The notes beneath the pieces were generated by a model. The model did no database searches and had not been told where the DNA came from. It saw only the letters and a program-made list of their open reading frames with translations. Positions 1 to 6,789 of a stretch of DNA of 7,147 nt are shown here, piece after piece (position 1 is the first letter of the stretch; each line of letters begins with the position of its first letter). Origin of the DNA: JAZLJD01 sp045617725 (GTDB lineage Bacteria; Bacillota; Clostridia; Lachnospirales; Lachnospiraceae); the NCBI GenBank assembly GCA_045617725.1, contig JAZLJD010000034.1, forward strand, positions 1 to 7,147, in the 5' to 3' direction. The translations under genes were made by a program, and so were the position numbers.

Positions 1-2
1 AA

Positions 3-128
3 GATAGCAGCTTTGAAAAATCATATCTGGGGTTTGTAAAAGAGGATAAAAAGAATATAATGGTGGAGAAATCTTTGATTCTAAAAACAGATCTTGGGGA
101 CACTCTGTCTATTAAATTCCTACAGTAA
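3..128 (+). CDS. C-terminal end of an unidentified protein (partial, starts before the window)
   Basis: The third forward frame is open from the left edge for 41 codons and stops with TAA at 126-128. The residues read DSSFEKSYLGFVKEDKK... and end ...GDTLSIKFLQ. The mixture of charged residues and alternating hydrophobics ending in a beta-strand-like tail (LSIKF) looks like the end of a real folded domain. The other two forward frames are closed early, at codon 13 and codon 2. An internal ATG at 60 has no convincing ribosome binding site, so the fragment is more likely the end of a longer gene than a small gene. I do not recognise the family. It lies on the same strand as the yjfB-like gene, which has its own promoter, so the two need not be co-transcribed. 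Confidence 0.5.
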   Translation, partial: DSSFEKSYLGFVKEDKKNIMVEKSLILKTDLGDTLSIKFLQ

Positions 129-156
129 ATTTACACGACCACTATATGACCCACGG

Positions 157-185
157 TTGGACATATTATTTTTTTGTGATATAAT
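157..185 (+). promoter_or_regulatory. Vegetative (sigma-A type) promoter of the yjfB-like gene
   Basis: TTGGAC at 157-162 (5 of 6 matches to TTGACA) and a perfect TATAAT at 180-185 are 17 bp apart, and TG at 177-178 makes an extended -10. Transcription should begin near 192, leaving a leader of about 33 nt before the ATG at 225. I looked for the motility sigma-factor pattern (TAAA, about 15 bp, GCCGATAT) in the same gap and did not find a convincing one. Confidence 0.8.
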
Positions 186-210
186 GACGATACGAATAAC
201 CATCAAAAGA

Positions 211-217
211 AAGGAAG
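211..217 (+). promoter_or_regulatory. Ribosome binding site that fixes the yjfB start
   Basis: AAGGAAG at 211-217 ends 7 nt before the ATG at 225, the normal spacing. The in-frame GTG at 219 is only 1 nt away and cannot be served by this site, so the ATG is the start. Confidence 0.75.
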
Positions 218-224
218 TGTGCTT

Positions 225-416
225 ATGGATATTCCCGAATTATCAATGACCCTTTCCCAGCAAAACATCATGCAGAATGTCGGAACAGCGGTTCTCAGCA
301 AGTCCATCGACATGGCAGAATCCACCGGCGCCCAGCTGACACAGATGATTGATGCCGCAGCCATGGAGCGGTCCGTGAATCCGAATGTCGGAGCCAACTT
401 CGACATGTATGTATAG
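225..416 (+). CDS. yjfB: YjfB-family small protein (putative motility protein)
   Basis: The gene encodes 63 residues beginning MDIPELSMTLSQQNIMQNVG and ending NPNVGANFDMYV. The family is recognised from its length (about 60 residues) and its pattern: an N-terminal MDIPxLSMxxSQ segment, a central amphipathic helix (AVLSKSIDMAESTGAQLTQMI) and a closing NPxVGxxxD motif. Databases carry the family as 'putative motility protein' because of its distribution in flagellated Firmicutes, but its biochemical role is unknown. It has no signal peptide and no membrane segment, so it is probably cytoplasmic. The promoter is of vegetative type rather than the flagellar sigma type, and no flagellar gene is visible here, so any link to motility is family-level only. 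The stop is 3 bp from the stop of the convergent cvfB gene. Confidence 0.85.
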   Translation: MDIPELSMTLSQQNIMQNVGTAVLSKSIDMAESTGAQLTQMIDAAAMERSVNPNVGANFDMYV

Positions 417-419
417 TCA

Positions 420-1256
420 CTAAATCAAACGAATGCAATTTTCTCCGATTTCAATGCGTCCCTCTTTCAAAAGATGTCCTACGGCACGCTTGAATTCATT
501 CTTACTCATCGATATCGCACGCTGTATCGTCTCGGGGCTTGCCTTGTCATTAAAGGGCAGGACGCCGCTGTATGCTTCCAGCTCCGCAAGGATACGCTGT
601 GCATCCGCTTCTATCTGCTGATATGCCTTGTCACGCAGGGCCAGTGTCAGCTTGCCGTCCGGGCGCACCTCAATGATCCGGCAGGTCACTGAATCCCCCA
701 CATTCACCTTCGATACCAGCTCCCGTTTCGGAATCATGGCGGAATACTTGCCGTCTACTGCCACATACGCACCGAACCGGTCATTCAGTTCATATACAAC
801 GCCTTCCACACGCTCATCCCGCTCGTAAGGGGAATCCGTCCGAAGGTACTCATAAACCTTCATCGTTGCGGCGAGCCGGCCGGATTTGTCCACATAAAGA
901 GCTACCGGATAGCTTTCCTCCGCACGCACCTTTACCGTCTGCTGCGCAAAAGGAAGAAGCAGGTCCTTCTCAAGGCCCCAGTCCAAAAAGGCACCGATCT
1001 TCGTTACCTCACGAACCTTTAATACTGCCGTTTCGTGCATCGTAATGTACGGGCTGGCAGTGGTTGCAATCAGACGATCCTGCGAATCGCGATAAATAAA
1101 CACCGATATCTCATCCCCCACCTCGCTTCCCTCGGGAAGCTGCTTTACGGGAAGCAGTACCTGCTGCGTCGCCGTAAGTTCTCCATCCGTCAGGTATACG
1201 CCGAAATCCACCTTGCGTGCGATGGTAAGTTTCTGAAATTCACCAATCTTAATCAT
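420..1256 (-). CDS. cvfB: CvfB/YitL-type S1-domain RNA-binding protein
   Basis: The 278-residue protein has the domain order of CvfB (conserved virulence factor B of Staphylococcus aureus; YitL in Bacillus, about 300 residues). It has three S1-like OB-folds at roughly residues 1-65, 72-135 and 148-210, then a winged helix at about 225-278. The third S1 domain is the most canonical (VEGVVYELNDRFGAYVAVD, then VGDSVTCRIIEVRPDGKLTLALR). The winged helix carries the typical LPFNDKASPETIQRAISMSKNEFKRAVGHL sequence, with positions 233-262 diagnostic. Family members bind RNA and affect expression of virulence factors in S. aureus; the molecular mechanism is not settled. The start ATG at 1256 is preceded by GGAGA at 1261-1265. 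The gene begins 18 nt after the histidine kinase stop with no visible terminator, so it may be transcribed as the last gene of the peptide-response operon, although its known role does not require this. Confidence 0.9.
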   Translation of the reverse strand: MIKIGEFQKLTIARKVDFGVYLTDGELTATQQVLLPVKQLPEGSEVGDEISVFIYRDSQDRLIATTASPYITMHETAVLKVREVTKIGAFLDWGLEKDLLLPFAQQTVKVRAEESYPVALYVDKSGRLAATMKVYEYLRTDSPYERDERVEGVVYELNDRFGAYVAVDGKYSAMIPKRELVSKVNVGDSVTCRIIEVRPDGKLTLALRDKAYQQIEADAQRILAELEAYSGVLPFNDKASPETIQRAISMSKNEFKRAVGHLLKEGRIEIGENCIRLI

Positions 1257-1274
1257 AGTCTCTCCGTTCTCTTG

Positions 1275-2255
1275 TCAGTCTCTTGTATCAGTTTTGTTTT
1301 TGGCCAAAAACAATCGCACCGTTGTGCCCTCGCCCACCTTCGATTCAATGGAAATGCCGTGGCCGAGGCGGTCCATCGTGCACTTGCACAGGTACAGGCC
1401 GATGCCGGTTGCCTTTTTGTCCTCGCGGCCGTTATAGCCGGTGAAGCCGCTATCGAACACACGCGGCAGGTCGGACGGGTCAATGCCGATGCCGGTATCG
1501 GCGATGCAGAGCACGCCGGGCGCATCGGAATAAATGTGAATCGAGCCGGCCTTCGTGTATTTTAAGCTGTTGGACAGGATTTGTTCAACCACAAACTGTA
1601 ACCATTTTTCATCGCTCACGGTCGTAATGTTGACTTCCTCGTAGTTTAAGGACAGATGCGCCGCAAAAAACTGTCTGGCACACTTCTTCAGGGTGTCCTT
1701 GACGATGCGGTCGACCGAAACCTTGCGGAATACGAAATCGTAATCGTCGTTGCCGAGCTTCAGATAAGTCAGAACCATATCCACATACTGCTCAATACGG
1801 ATCAGTTCACTCTCCAGCTCCGGCCGTCCGCCCTCCGCCTGAAGCAGAAGTCGCATGGCCTGAATCGGCGTTTTAATCTGATGTGCCCAGGTCGTATAGT
1901 ATGCGGACAGATTCTCGTACTGCGCCGCGTACTCGGAAACGCTCTTGCGACGGTCGTCATACAGAATCTCCAAAAGGCGGGTGTACTCCTCCTCCACATC
2001 CCCCTCGGGAATCGGAAGATTCGAAAGGTTGAAGGTAATGGTCTGTTCCATGTTCATAAGTACATTCAGCTTATTTCTGTACTTTAAAAAATCTGTGAGA
2101 CCGAAACACACAATAAAGAAGGTGCACACGCACACGCTGTACGCACCTGTTGTGAATTCTCCTCCGCTTAAGAAATTGATGACAAGCACAATACCACCCA
2201 GCAGGATAAAAAGAAGAATCGTCATTTTTTTCTTACGAAGATAATTGATCAGCAC
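1275..2255 (-). CDS. BceS-type intramembrane-sensing histidine kinase
   Basis: The 326-residue sensor kinase has two N-terminal membrane helices (about residues 12-30 and 37-55) joined by a loop of only a few residues, which leaves no extracellular sensor domain. This is the intramembrane-sensing design of BceS, GraS and NsrK, whose input comes from the partner ABC transporter. The catalytic parts are complete: phospho-acceptor H125 in TWAHQIKTPIQ, the N-box with N229 in VEQILSNSLKYT, the G1 box IADTGIGI with D253, an F-box around F267, and the G2 box ATGIGLYLC. The start is GTG at 2255, chosen because GAGG (2264-2267) lies 8 nt upstream; the internal ATG at 2225 (residue 11) has no such site. 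The regulator stop codon overlaps this ribosome binding site (TGAGG), suggesting coupled translation. It phosphorylates the regulator encoded immediately upstream. Confidence 0.95.
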   Translation of the reverse strand: MLINYLRKKKMTILLFILLGGIVLVINFLSGGEFTTGAYSVCVCTFFIVCFGLTDFLKYRNKLNVLMNMEQTITFNLSNLPIPEGDVEEEYTRLLEILYDDRRKSVSEYAAQYENLSAYYTTWAHQIKTPIQAMRLLLQAEGGRPELESELIRIEQYVDMVLTYLKLGNDDYDFVFRKVSVDRIVKDTLKKCARQFFAAHLSLNYEEVNITTVSDEKWLQFVVEQILSNSLKYTKAGSIHIYSDAPGVLCIADTGIGIDPSDLPRVFDSGFTGYNGREDKKATGIGLYLCKCTMDRLGHGISIESKVGEGTTVRLFLAKNKTDTRD

Positions 2256-2265
2256 GGCAATGTCC

Positions 2266-2937
2266 TCACTCCACGATGTATCCGAGGCCCTTCTTCGTTA
2301 CAATGAAATCATTCAGTCCCACGGATTCCAGTTTCTTGCGAATACGCGTCATGTTGACCGAAAGTGTATTCTCATCCACGAAGGCCTCTCCCTGCCAAAG
2401 ATAATTCATGATTTCGTCACGGCCGACGATATTGCCGTGTTTCTCAAGGAGAAGCTGCAAAATGCGATATTCGTTGCGTGTCAGTTCCAAATCGTTGCCG
2501 TCATACACGCAGCTCGCATTGTCAAGATTAAGCACAAGTCCCCTGTGTTCCATAAGGTGCGAATCGCCACCGAAGTCATAACTGCGTCGCAGCATCGCCT
2601 GCACCTTGGCGGTCAGGACCGTCATATCAAAGGGCTTGGGAATAAAATCATCGGCTCCCATGTTCATTGCCATGATGATATTCATATTGTCGGAAGCGGA
2701 CGAAATAAAAATAATCGGAAGCTTCGATACCTTACGAATCTCCGTGCACCAGTAGTAGCCGTTATAAAACGGCAGGGTAATGTCCAAAAGGACGAGTTGC
2801 GGAGCAAACTCCGCAAACTCGCCCATAATACTTGTAAAATCCGTAGCCTTTCTGGCCTCATACCCCCATTGCTTAAGTCCCGTTTCCAGCGCACTTGCAA
2901 TGGTGGAATCATCCTCCACGATAAACACCTTAAACAT
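2266..2937 (-). CDS. BceR-type response regulator, OmpR/PhoB family
   Basis: The 223-residue regulator has a receiver domain (about 1-118) and an OmpR-type winged-helix DNA-binding domain (about 128-223). Receiver landmarks are the acidic pocket in VEDD (residues 8-10), phospho-acceptor D52 in LVLLDITLP, the switch serine S79 in IIFISSASD and K101 in FIPKPFD. The effector domain shows LELTRNEYRILQLLL, the recognition-helix region ENTLSVNMTRIRKKLE and the wing KKGLGYIVE. No signalling residue is missing. In Bce-type systems such regulators activate their cognate transporter genes by binding an inverted repeat with the pattern TNACA-N4-TGTAA, and a matching site lies upstream of the first gene here. 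The ATG at 2937 is 18 nt after the permease stop; AAGGAAAG (2950-2957) is about 12 nt upstream, a slightly long spacing. Confidence 0.95.
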   Translation of the reverse strand: MFKVFIVEDDSTIASALETGLKQWGYEARKATDFTSIMGEFAEFAPQLVLLDITLPFYNGYYWCTEIRKVSKLPIIFISSASDNMNIIMAMNMGADDFIPKPFDMTVLTAKVQAMLRRSYDFGGDSHLMEHRGLVLNLDNASCVYDGNDLELTRNEYRILQLLLEKHGNIVGRDEIMNYLWQGEAFVDENTLSVNMTRIRKKLESVGLNDFIVTKKGLGYIVE

Positions 2938-2955
2938 GCCGTATCTACTCTTTCC

Positions 2956-4944
2956 TTATTTACTCGTTACGATTCTGTAATACACCTTGGTCGTGATGGA
3001 ATAAACCACGAAGTAGCACACGATATAGATGAGGACCGTAACTGCCGTTGTAATCACATACAACCCGGTATTGTAAAGGTTAAAGATTCGGAGGCACTGA
3101 TTCAGCATCGGGAATGCCCCGAATGTATGGCAAATAGCAGCGCCCAGCGGCAAAAAGAACATCAGTCGTACCTGACTGCGAATGGTCTTATGCACTTCAT
3201 CCTTATCCATACCGACCTTTTGCATTATCTCATACTTATTCTTATCTTCATAGCCCTCTATCATCTGTTTGTAATAAATAATCAGGACCGTGGCCACAAG
3301 GAAAAGAATGCCCAGGTAACTTCCCAGGAACAAAAAGCCGGAGGAAAGCTCAAAGAATGTTTCCTTTTCATACTCGCGGAAGGAAGGAACAACACGAATC
3401 TCGCCGTTTCGTGCCGCAGCACACAGCTCGCTCTCCGAGATACCGGTATCAAACAGCGCTGCCTTCTCCGCAGCGGTTCCGCTTACGTCAAAATCTATCC
3501 AGGTTTCCAGGTCGTTTTCCTCATCCTGCGCATATCTTAAATCAACCAGATGATTGAAGGTTTCGTGATCCGGCGTAACCAGCATGAAGGAATCGCTGGC
3601 AATAACGGAAAGCTCCCCGGTAAGTTTTGTATTCTCAATCGGAGTAATCTTAAATTCCTCGCCCATGAAAATGAGCGTATCCCGGACACGGCTGGCGGAT
3701 TCCATGACACCGATGGTTCCGGGTGCGATATTTCCCGCTTTCTTGCCCGTCAGAGCCTCGAACTGATCCTCCTCAATGATGGTGACCACGCACATGTAAT
3801 CGCCCATTTCATATTCGTCCGTGCTGATTTCGTTTCCATGGTTTACGGCCGTAAAGCCGCAGTAGGTATGTGCCGTGAAGTTTTCCACCTCAAGGCCCGC
3901 TTCACCTGCTTTTTGGCACAGGTACTGCTCCACGCCCTGCACATCAAAGTCGTCGCTCACGCCGAAAAACTTGTAGGAATACTCCGTCGGATAACGCATC
4001 CTGATAATGTCCTCGCTTCCGATGAAGAGGCTGGCGGTGGTGGACATCATGACCATAACCATCGTGGAAAGGATGCAGATGTTACCGAGACCGACCGCAT
4101 TCTGTTTCATACGGTGAAGCATGCCGGAAACCGATGCAAAATGCGTCGCCTTATAGTAGTATTTTTTGTTTTTGCGAAGCCCCTTCAGAACCACAATGCT
4201 GAAAGCGATAAAGACCCAGTAGGTGCCGACGATGACCAGGGCCACCGCAAAGAAGCTGCGTTCGATTGCCATAATCGGGGTCTCGGTCGTCAGGGACAGG
4301 TAGTATCCGATGCCCAGGGTCAGAAGGCCAAGCACGGCGAGCAGCCACTTGGTTTTGGGTTCTTTTTCGCCGTGGTGGGAAGCTTTCAAAAGCTCAATCG
4401 GCTTCACTTTCGATACTTCCACGATATTCTTTAGCAGAATGGCTCCGAATATGGCGCCAAAAAGAACCAGCGTCACAAGGATGGATACCGGGCTGAATTC
4501 ATAGTGAAAGCCATCCGTGAGGACAAAGTATTTGCGGACAAGGAGGAACATAAAGCGGCTGAACAAAATTCCCACAATCATACCGAGGCCGCAGCAGATT
4601 ACGGCGGAAATCAGAGCCTCCAGAGAAACCAAGCCGACAATGTGGCGTTTCTCCATACCCAGGATGTTGTAAAGTCCAAGCTCCGTCTTGCGGCGCTTAA
4701 TCAGGAAGCTGTTGGTGTAGAACAGGAAAATCGCGCAGAACAGTCCGACGATTACAGTTCCCAGGGCCATCATGATTTTGAAGGTGCTTCCGCCGGGTAG
4801 GCTTTGATTAATCAGAAGGCTTGCGATGTTGTAAAACATGGACACATCCAGTATGCCGGTAAAGATGTAGGGCGCATAGAATTTCGAGCTCTTGTGCATA
4901 CCGGAAACAGCCAGTTTCAGATAGAAACCGAACTTATTCTTCAT
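2956..4944 (-). CDS. BceB-type ABC transporter permease with large extracellular domain
   Basis: From the chosen ATG the protein has 662 residues, typical for BceB, VraG and NsrP. Its layout is that of the family: about ten membrane helices (roughly 25-45, 56-78, 104-127, 152-172, 200-217, 230-254, 285-307, then 537-558, 594-613 and 627-652) and a soluble outside domain of about 225 residues between helices seven and eight. The cytoplasmic coupling stretches KRRKTELGLYNILGMEKRHI (87-106) and KYEIMQKVGMDKDEV (570-584) are the two FtsX/MacB-type motifs that contact the ATPase. In characterised systems this protein recognises the peptide antibiotic, or its lipid target complex, and relays flux to the kinase. 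The ATG at 4944 is preferred to the GTG at 4953, which is three codons longer: GGAGG at 4953-4957 lies 8 nt before the ATG and overlaps the GTG. The gene overlaps the end of the ATPase gene by 11 nt. Confidence 0.95.
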   Translation of the reverse strand: MKNKFGFYLKLAVSGMHKSSKFYAPYIFTGILDVSMFYNIASLLINQSLPGGSTFKIMMALGTVIVGLFCAIFLFYTNSFLIKRRKTELGLYNILGMEKRHIVGLVSLEALISAVICCGLGMIVGILFSRFMFLLVRKYFVLTDGFHYEFSPVSILVTLVLFGAIFGAILLKNIVEVSKVKPIELLKASHHGEKEPKTKWLLAVLGLLTLGIGYYLSLTTETPIMAIERSFFAVALVIVGTYWVFIAFSIVVLKGLRKNKKYYYKATHFASVSGMLHRMKQNAVGLGNICILSTMVMVMMSTTASLFIGSEDIIRMRYPTEYSYKFFGVSDDFDVQGVEQYLCQKAGEAGLEVENFTAHTYCGFTAVNHGNEISTDEYEMGDYMCVVTIIEEDQFEALTGKKAGNIAPGTIGVMESASRVRDTLIFMGEEFKITPIENTKLTGELSVIASDSFMLVTPDHETFNHLVDLRYAQDEENDLETWIDFDVSGTAAEKAALFDTGISESELCAAARNGEIRVVPSFREYEKETFFELSSGFLFLGSYLGILFLVATVLIIYYKQMIEGYEDKNKYEIMQKVGMDKDEVHKTIRSQVRLMFFLPLGAAICHTFGAFPMLNQCLRIFNLYNTGLYVITTAVTVLIYIVCYFVVYSITTKVYYRIVTSK

Positions 4945-5704
4945 CCGTCTCACCTCCGTAGGTCAGGGCGGTCAGCGTTTCGGAAATCTGCTGGTACATG
5001 CGGTCGACGGACTTGTCGCCTTTGTAAATCTGGTGGAATACAAGGCCGTCTTTGATAAATAAAACCCTCTTGGCATGGCTGGCAGCCTTGACGGAGTGAG
5101 TAACCATCAGGATGGTCTGACCATGCTCGTTGATGCGCTCGAACATGTCCAAAAGAGCGTCCGAAGCCTTGGAATCCAACGCGCCGGTCGGTTCATCCGC
5201 AAGAATCAGCTTGGGATTCGTGATCAGAGCACGTGCCACGGCGACACGTTGTTTTTGGCCTCCCGATACTTCATAGGGATACTTGTCGAGGATGTCCGCG
5301 ATGCCCAGCTCGCGTACAATCGGGCGCATCCGCTCGTTCATCTCCCGGTAGTCCCTGCCGGAGAGTACGAGGGGCAAAAAGATATTGTCGCGGTTTGTAA
5401 AATTGTCGAGAAGGTTGAAGTCCTGGAACACAAAGCCCAGATTCTCCCGGCGGAATGCCGCCAGTTTCTTCTCCGGGATGGAGACGATTTCGTTGCCCGA
5501 AAGCAGGACTTCGCCGCTCGTCGGCTTGTCGAGGGCCGCGAGTATGTTGAGGAGCGTGGTCTTTCCGGAGCCGGACTCGCCCATGATTGCCACATATTCG
5601 CCCTCCTCCACGGAAAAGCTCACGTTACGCAGCGCCATTACGTTATTGGCGCCCAAACGGGTTGTATATATTTTCTGAAGATTCTTAACTTCCAAAAGTG
5701 TCAT
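4934..5704 (-). CDS. BceA-type ABC transporter ATPase
   Basis: The 256-residue nucleotide-binding subunit of the MacB/LolD/BceA class powers the permease encoded directly downstream. All motifs are intact: an A-loop aromatic in the first strand region (KIYTT), Walker A GESGSGKTT (42-50, K48), Q-loop Q94 in FVFQDFNLLD, signature VSGGQKQRV (146-154), Walker B LILADEPTGALD with catalytic E171, and switch H203 in MVTHS. Length is normal for the family. The start ATG at 5704 has an excellent AGGAGGA site (5711-5717) 6 nt upstream. The start codon shares one base with the stop of the upstream peptidase gene (TAATG), a classical sign of translational coupling. Confidence 0.97.
   Translation of the reverse strand: MTLLEVKNLQKIYTTRLGANNVMALRNVSFSVEEGEYVAIMGESGSGKTTLLNILAALDKPTSGEVLLSGNEIVSIPEKKLAAFRRENLGFVFQDFNLLDNFTNRDNIFLPLVLSGRDYREMNERMRPIVRELGIADILDKYPYEVSGGQKQRVAVARALITNPKLILADEPTGALDSKASDALLDMFERINEHGQTILMVTHSVKAASHAKRVLFIKDGLVFHQIYKGDKSVDRMYQQISETLTALTYGGETDEE
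4953..4957 (-). promoter_or_regulatory. Ribosome binding site that decides the permease start
   Basis: Read on the minus strand this is GGAGG, followed by TGAGACGG and ATG (spacing 8 nt). The alternative GTG start would sit inside the site itself, so the ATG at 4944 is the likely start. The site lies within the last codons of the ATPase gene. Confidence 0.75.
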
Positions 5705-6705
5705 TATTGTTCCTCCTGTAATAACTCAATGATTCCCTGAATGATTTCGGGGCTTTGATAGCCCTGATTATTCCTGCCGTCCAAACCGTAAGTCATCGCA
5801 AGGCTGAAGTTTTCGGCCATGCATTCCTCCGGGTCGATTACATAAGTGGTGTTGGTTCCGAATACGGCATCAAAGTTTTCGGCCTGCTCGGGGGTGTAAT
5901 AAGTATCGCTGCCGTCCGTGGGGACAAGTGCGGGGATTTCTTTAAGGTCGGCACCCTCGGCAAAGTGACCGGATGAAATATCTGCAATGTAGCAGTCGAT
6001 TTCTCTGCCGTCGATCACAAAGGTTGCATACGCGTCGTGATGCATGACATCGGGATTACTCAGTAAGTACTCGCGGATGCTTTTTGGCAACGCATAATCG
6101 GAATCCGTAACGGTGAAATGGATAAGAGAGTACATGTCGCTCCGGAATTCGGGATTATTTCTTGTAAGCACATGGAACATCTCATGCCAAAGCAGTTCCT
6201 CCATCAGCGCCTTCGTCTGGGAATTCATGCTAAGAAGTGTGTACATCGTTACCAGAGATGAATTTATGTAGATTTCCTTGCCGTGCGTATATCCGCTCGA
6301 GCCGAATTCCACATCCATATCGCAACTGATAAAAGTAATCTCGCCCACTTCCGGGAGTTCGTAGCCGCTCTTCTCGAGCTTTCTTGCCATTTTGGCGAGG
6401 ATGCTGTCGACAAAAAGCTTCTCAAATATGCTAAAGCTCTTTACACCCTCCGTCGATTCCGTAAGCAGTTCGTCCAAAGTTGCGCCGGTCTTCTTCATTC
6501 GGAACTCAAGATCGTTCTCTGAATAATTATTATAGTATTCTGTGTTGGAAAGCAACTGCTCTCTTCCTTCCTGCGCGGAAGCAAAGTGATGCGGTATCCT
6601 GCTTGCAAAAATCACATCCAAACCAGCCTTTATTATAACAAACAGTAAAGCAGCAGCCAGAACTGCCAGAATCACTTTTCCTACGATTTTCTTTCTCTTT
6701 TTCAT
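5704..6705 (-). CDS. Membrane-anchored HExxH zinc metallopeptidase-like protein, first gene of the Bce-type operon
   Basis: From the ATG at 6705 the protein has 333 residues. A lysine- and arginine-rich start (MKKRKK) precedes one hydrophobic helix at about 7-30, with no lipobox cysteine. This predicts a type II anchor with the rest outside the cell. HEMFH at 174-178 is a perfect HExxH zinc site (ligands H174 and H178, catalytic E175) within ELLWHEMFHVLTRNNPEFR. DPEECMAENFSLAM (about 291-304) resembles the downstream helix that supplies a glutamate third ligand in gluzincin-type peptidases (E298 is the best candidate). An NPD motif at 217-219 lies between them. I recognise the metallopeptidase-like pattern but not a named family; peptidase activity and substrate are inferred. 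The position ahead of a BceAB transporter and a BceRS pair, with a TAATG junction, suggests a role in defence against antimicrobial peptides. A TTG at 6717 would add four residues but abuts the AAAGGA site. Confidence 0.8.
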   Translation of the reverse strand: MKKRKKIVGKVILAVLAAALLFVIIKAGLDVIFASRIPHHFASAQEGREQLLSNTEYYNNYSENDLEFRMKKTGATLDELLTESTEGVKSFSIFEKLFVDSILAKMARKLEKSGYELPEVGEITFISCDMDVEFGSSGYTHGKEIYINSSLVTMYTLLSMNSQTKALMEELLWHEMFHVLTRNNPEFRSDMYSLIHFTVTDSDYALPKSIREYLLSNPDVMHHDAYATFVIDGREIDCYIADISSGHFAEGADLKEIPALVPTDGSDTYYTPEQAENFDAVFGTNTTYVIDPEECMAENFSLAMTYGLDGRNNQGYQSPEIIQGIIELLQEEQ

Positions 6706-6717
6706 GTTTCGTACCAA

Positions 6718-6723
6718 TCCTTT
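6718..6723 (-). promoter_or_regulatory. Ribosome binding site of the peptidase gene
   Basis: Read on the minus strand this is AAAGGA. It is 12 nt from the ATG at 6705, which is long, but directly abuts the in-frame TTG at 6717, which is too close to work. The ATG is therefore favoured, with moderate certainty. Confidence 0.5.
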
Positions 6724-6776
6724 CGTTTCGATACATGTAATTTACCATATCGAGGCCGTCTCATCTATTCATTCGT

Positions 6777-6783
6777 CTTACAA
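6777..6783 (-). promoter_or_regulatory. Additional operator half-site
   Basis: CTTACAA at 6777-6783 repeats exactly the left part of the operator core (6798-6804) at a distance of 21 bp, two helical turns, so both would face the same side of the DNA. The partner half TGTAAG is absent here. It could be a low-affinity second site of the regulator, or chance. Confidence 0.35.
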
Positions 6784-6789
6784 CTTCCG

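Noticed and set aside
129..156. Terminator for the partial gene at the left edge
   Set aside because: The gap before the promoter has no stem of useful length, and the T-run at 169-175 lies inside the promoter spacer.
2245..3540. A 431-codon open frame on the + strand opposite the regulator and permease genes
   Set aside because: It lies antisense to two genes with unmistakable conserved motifs, has no good ribosome binding site, and its composition (many His, Arg, Ile and Gln without domain pattern) is what the reverse frame of well-coded genes gives.
3550..4434. A 294-codon open frame on the + strand inside the permease gene
   Set aside because: It is fully antisense to the BceB-type permease, is rich in His and Asp, and shows no motif or ribosome binding site.
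6732..6739. Short palindrome TACATGTA in the peptidase leader
   Set aside because: It is only 8 bp and lacks the 4-bp spacer of the operator, so it is within chance expectation.
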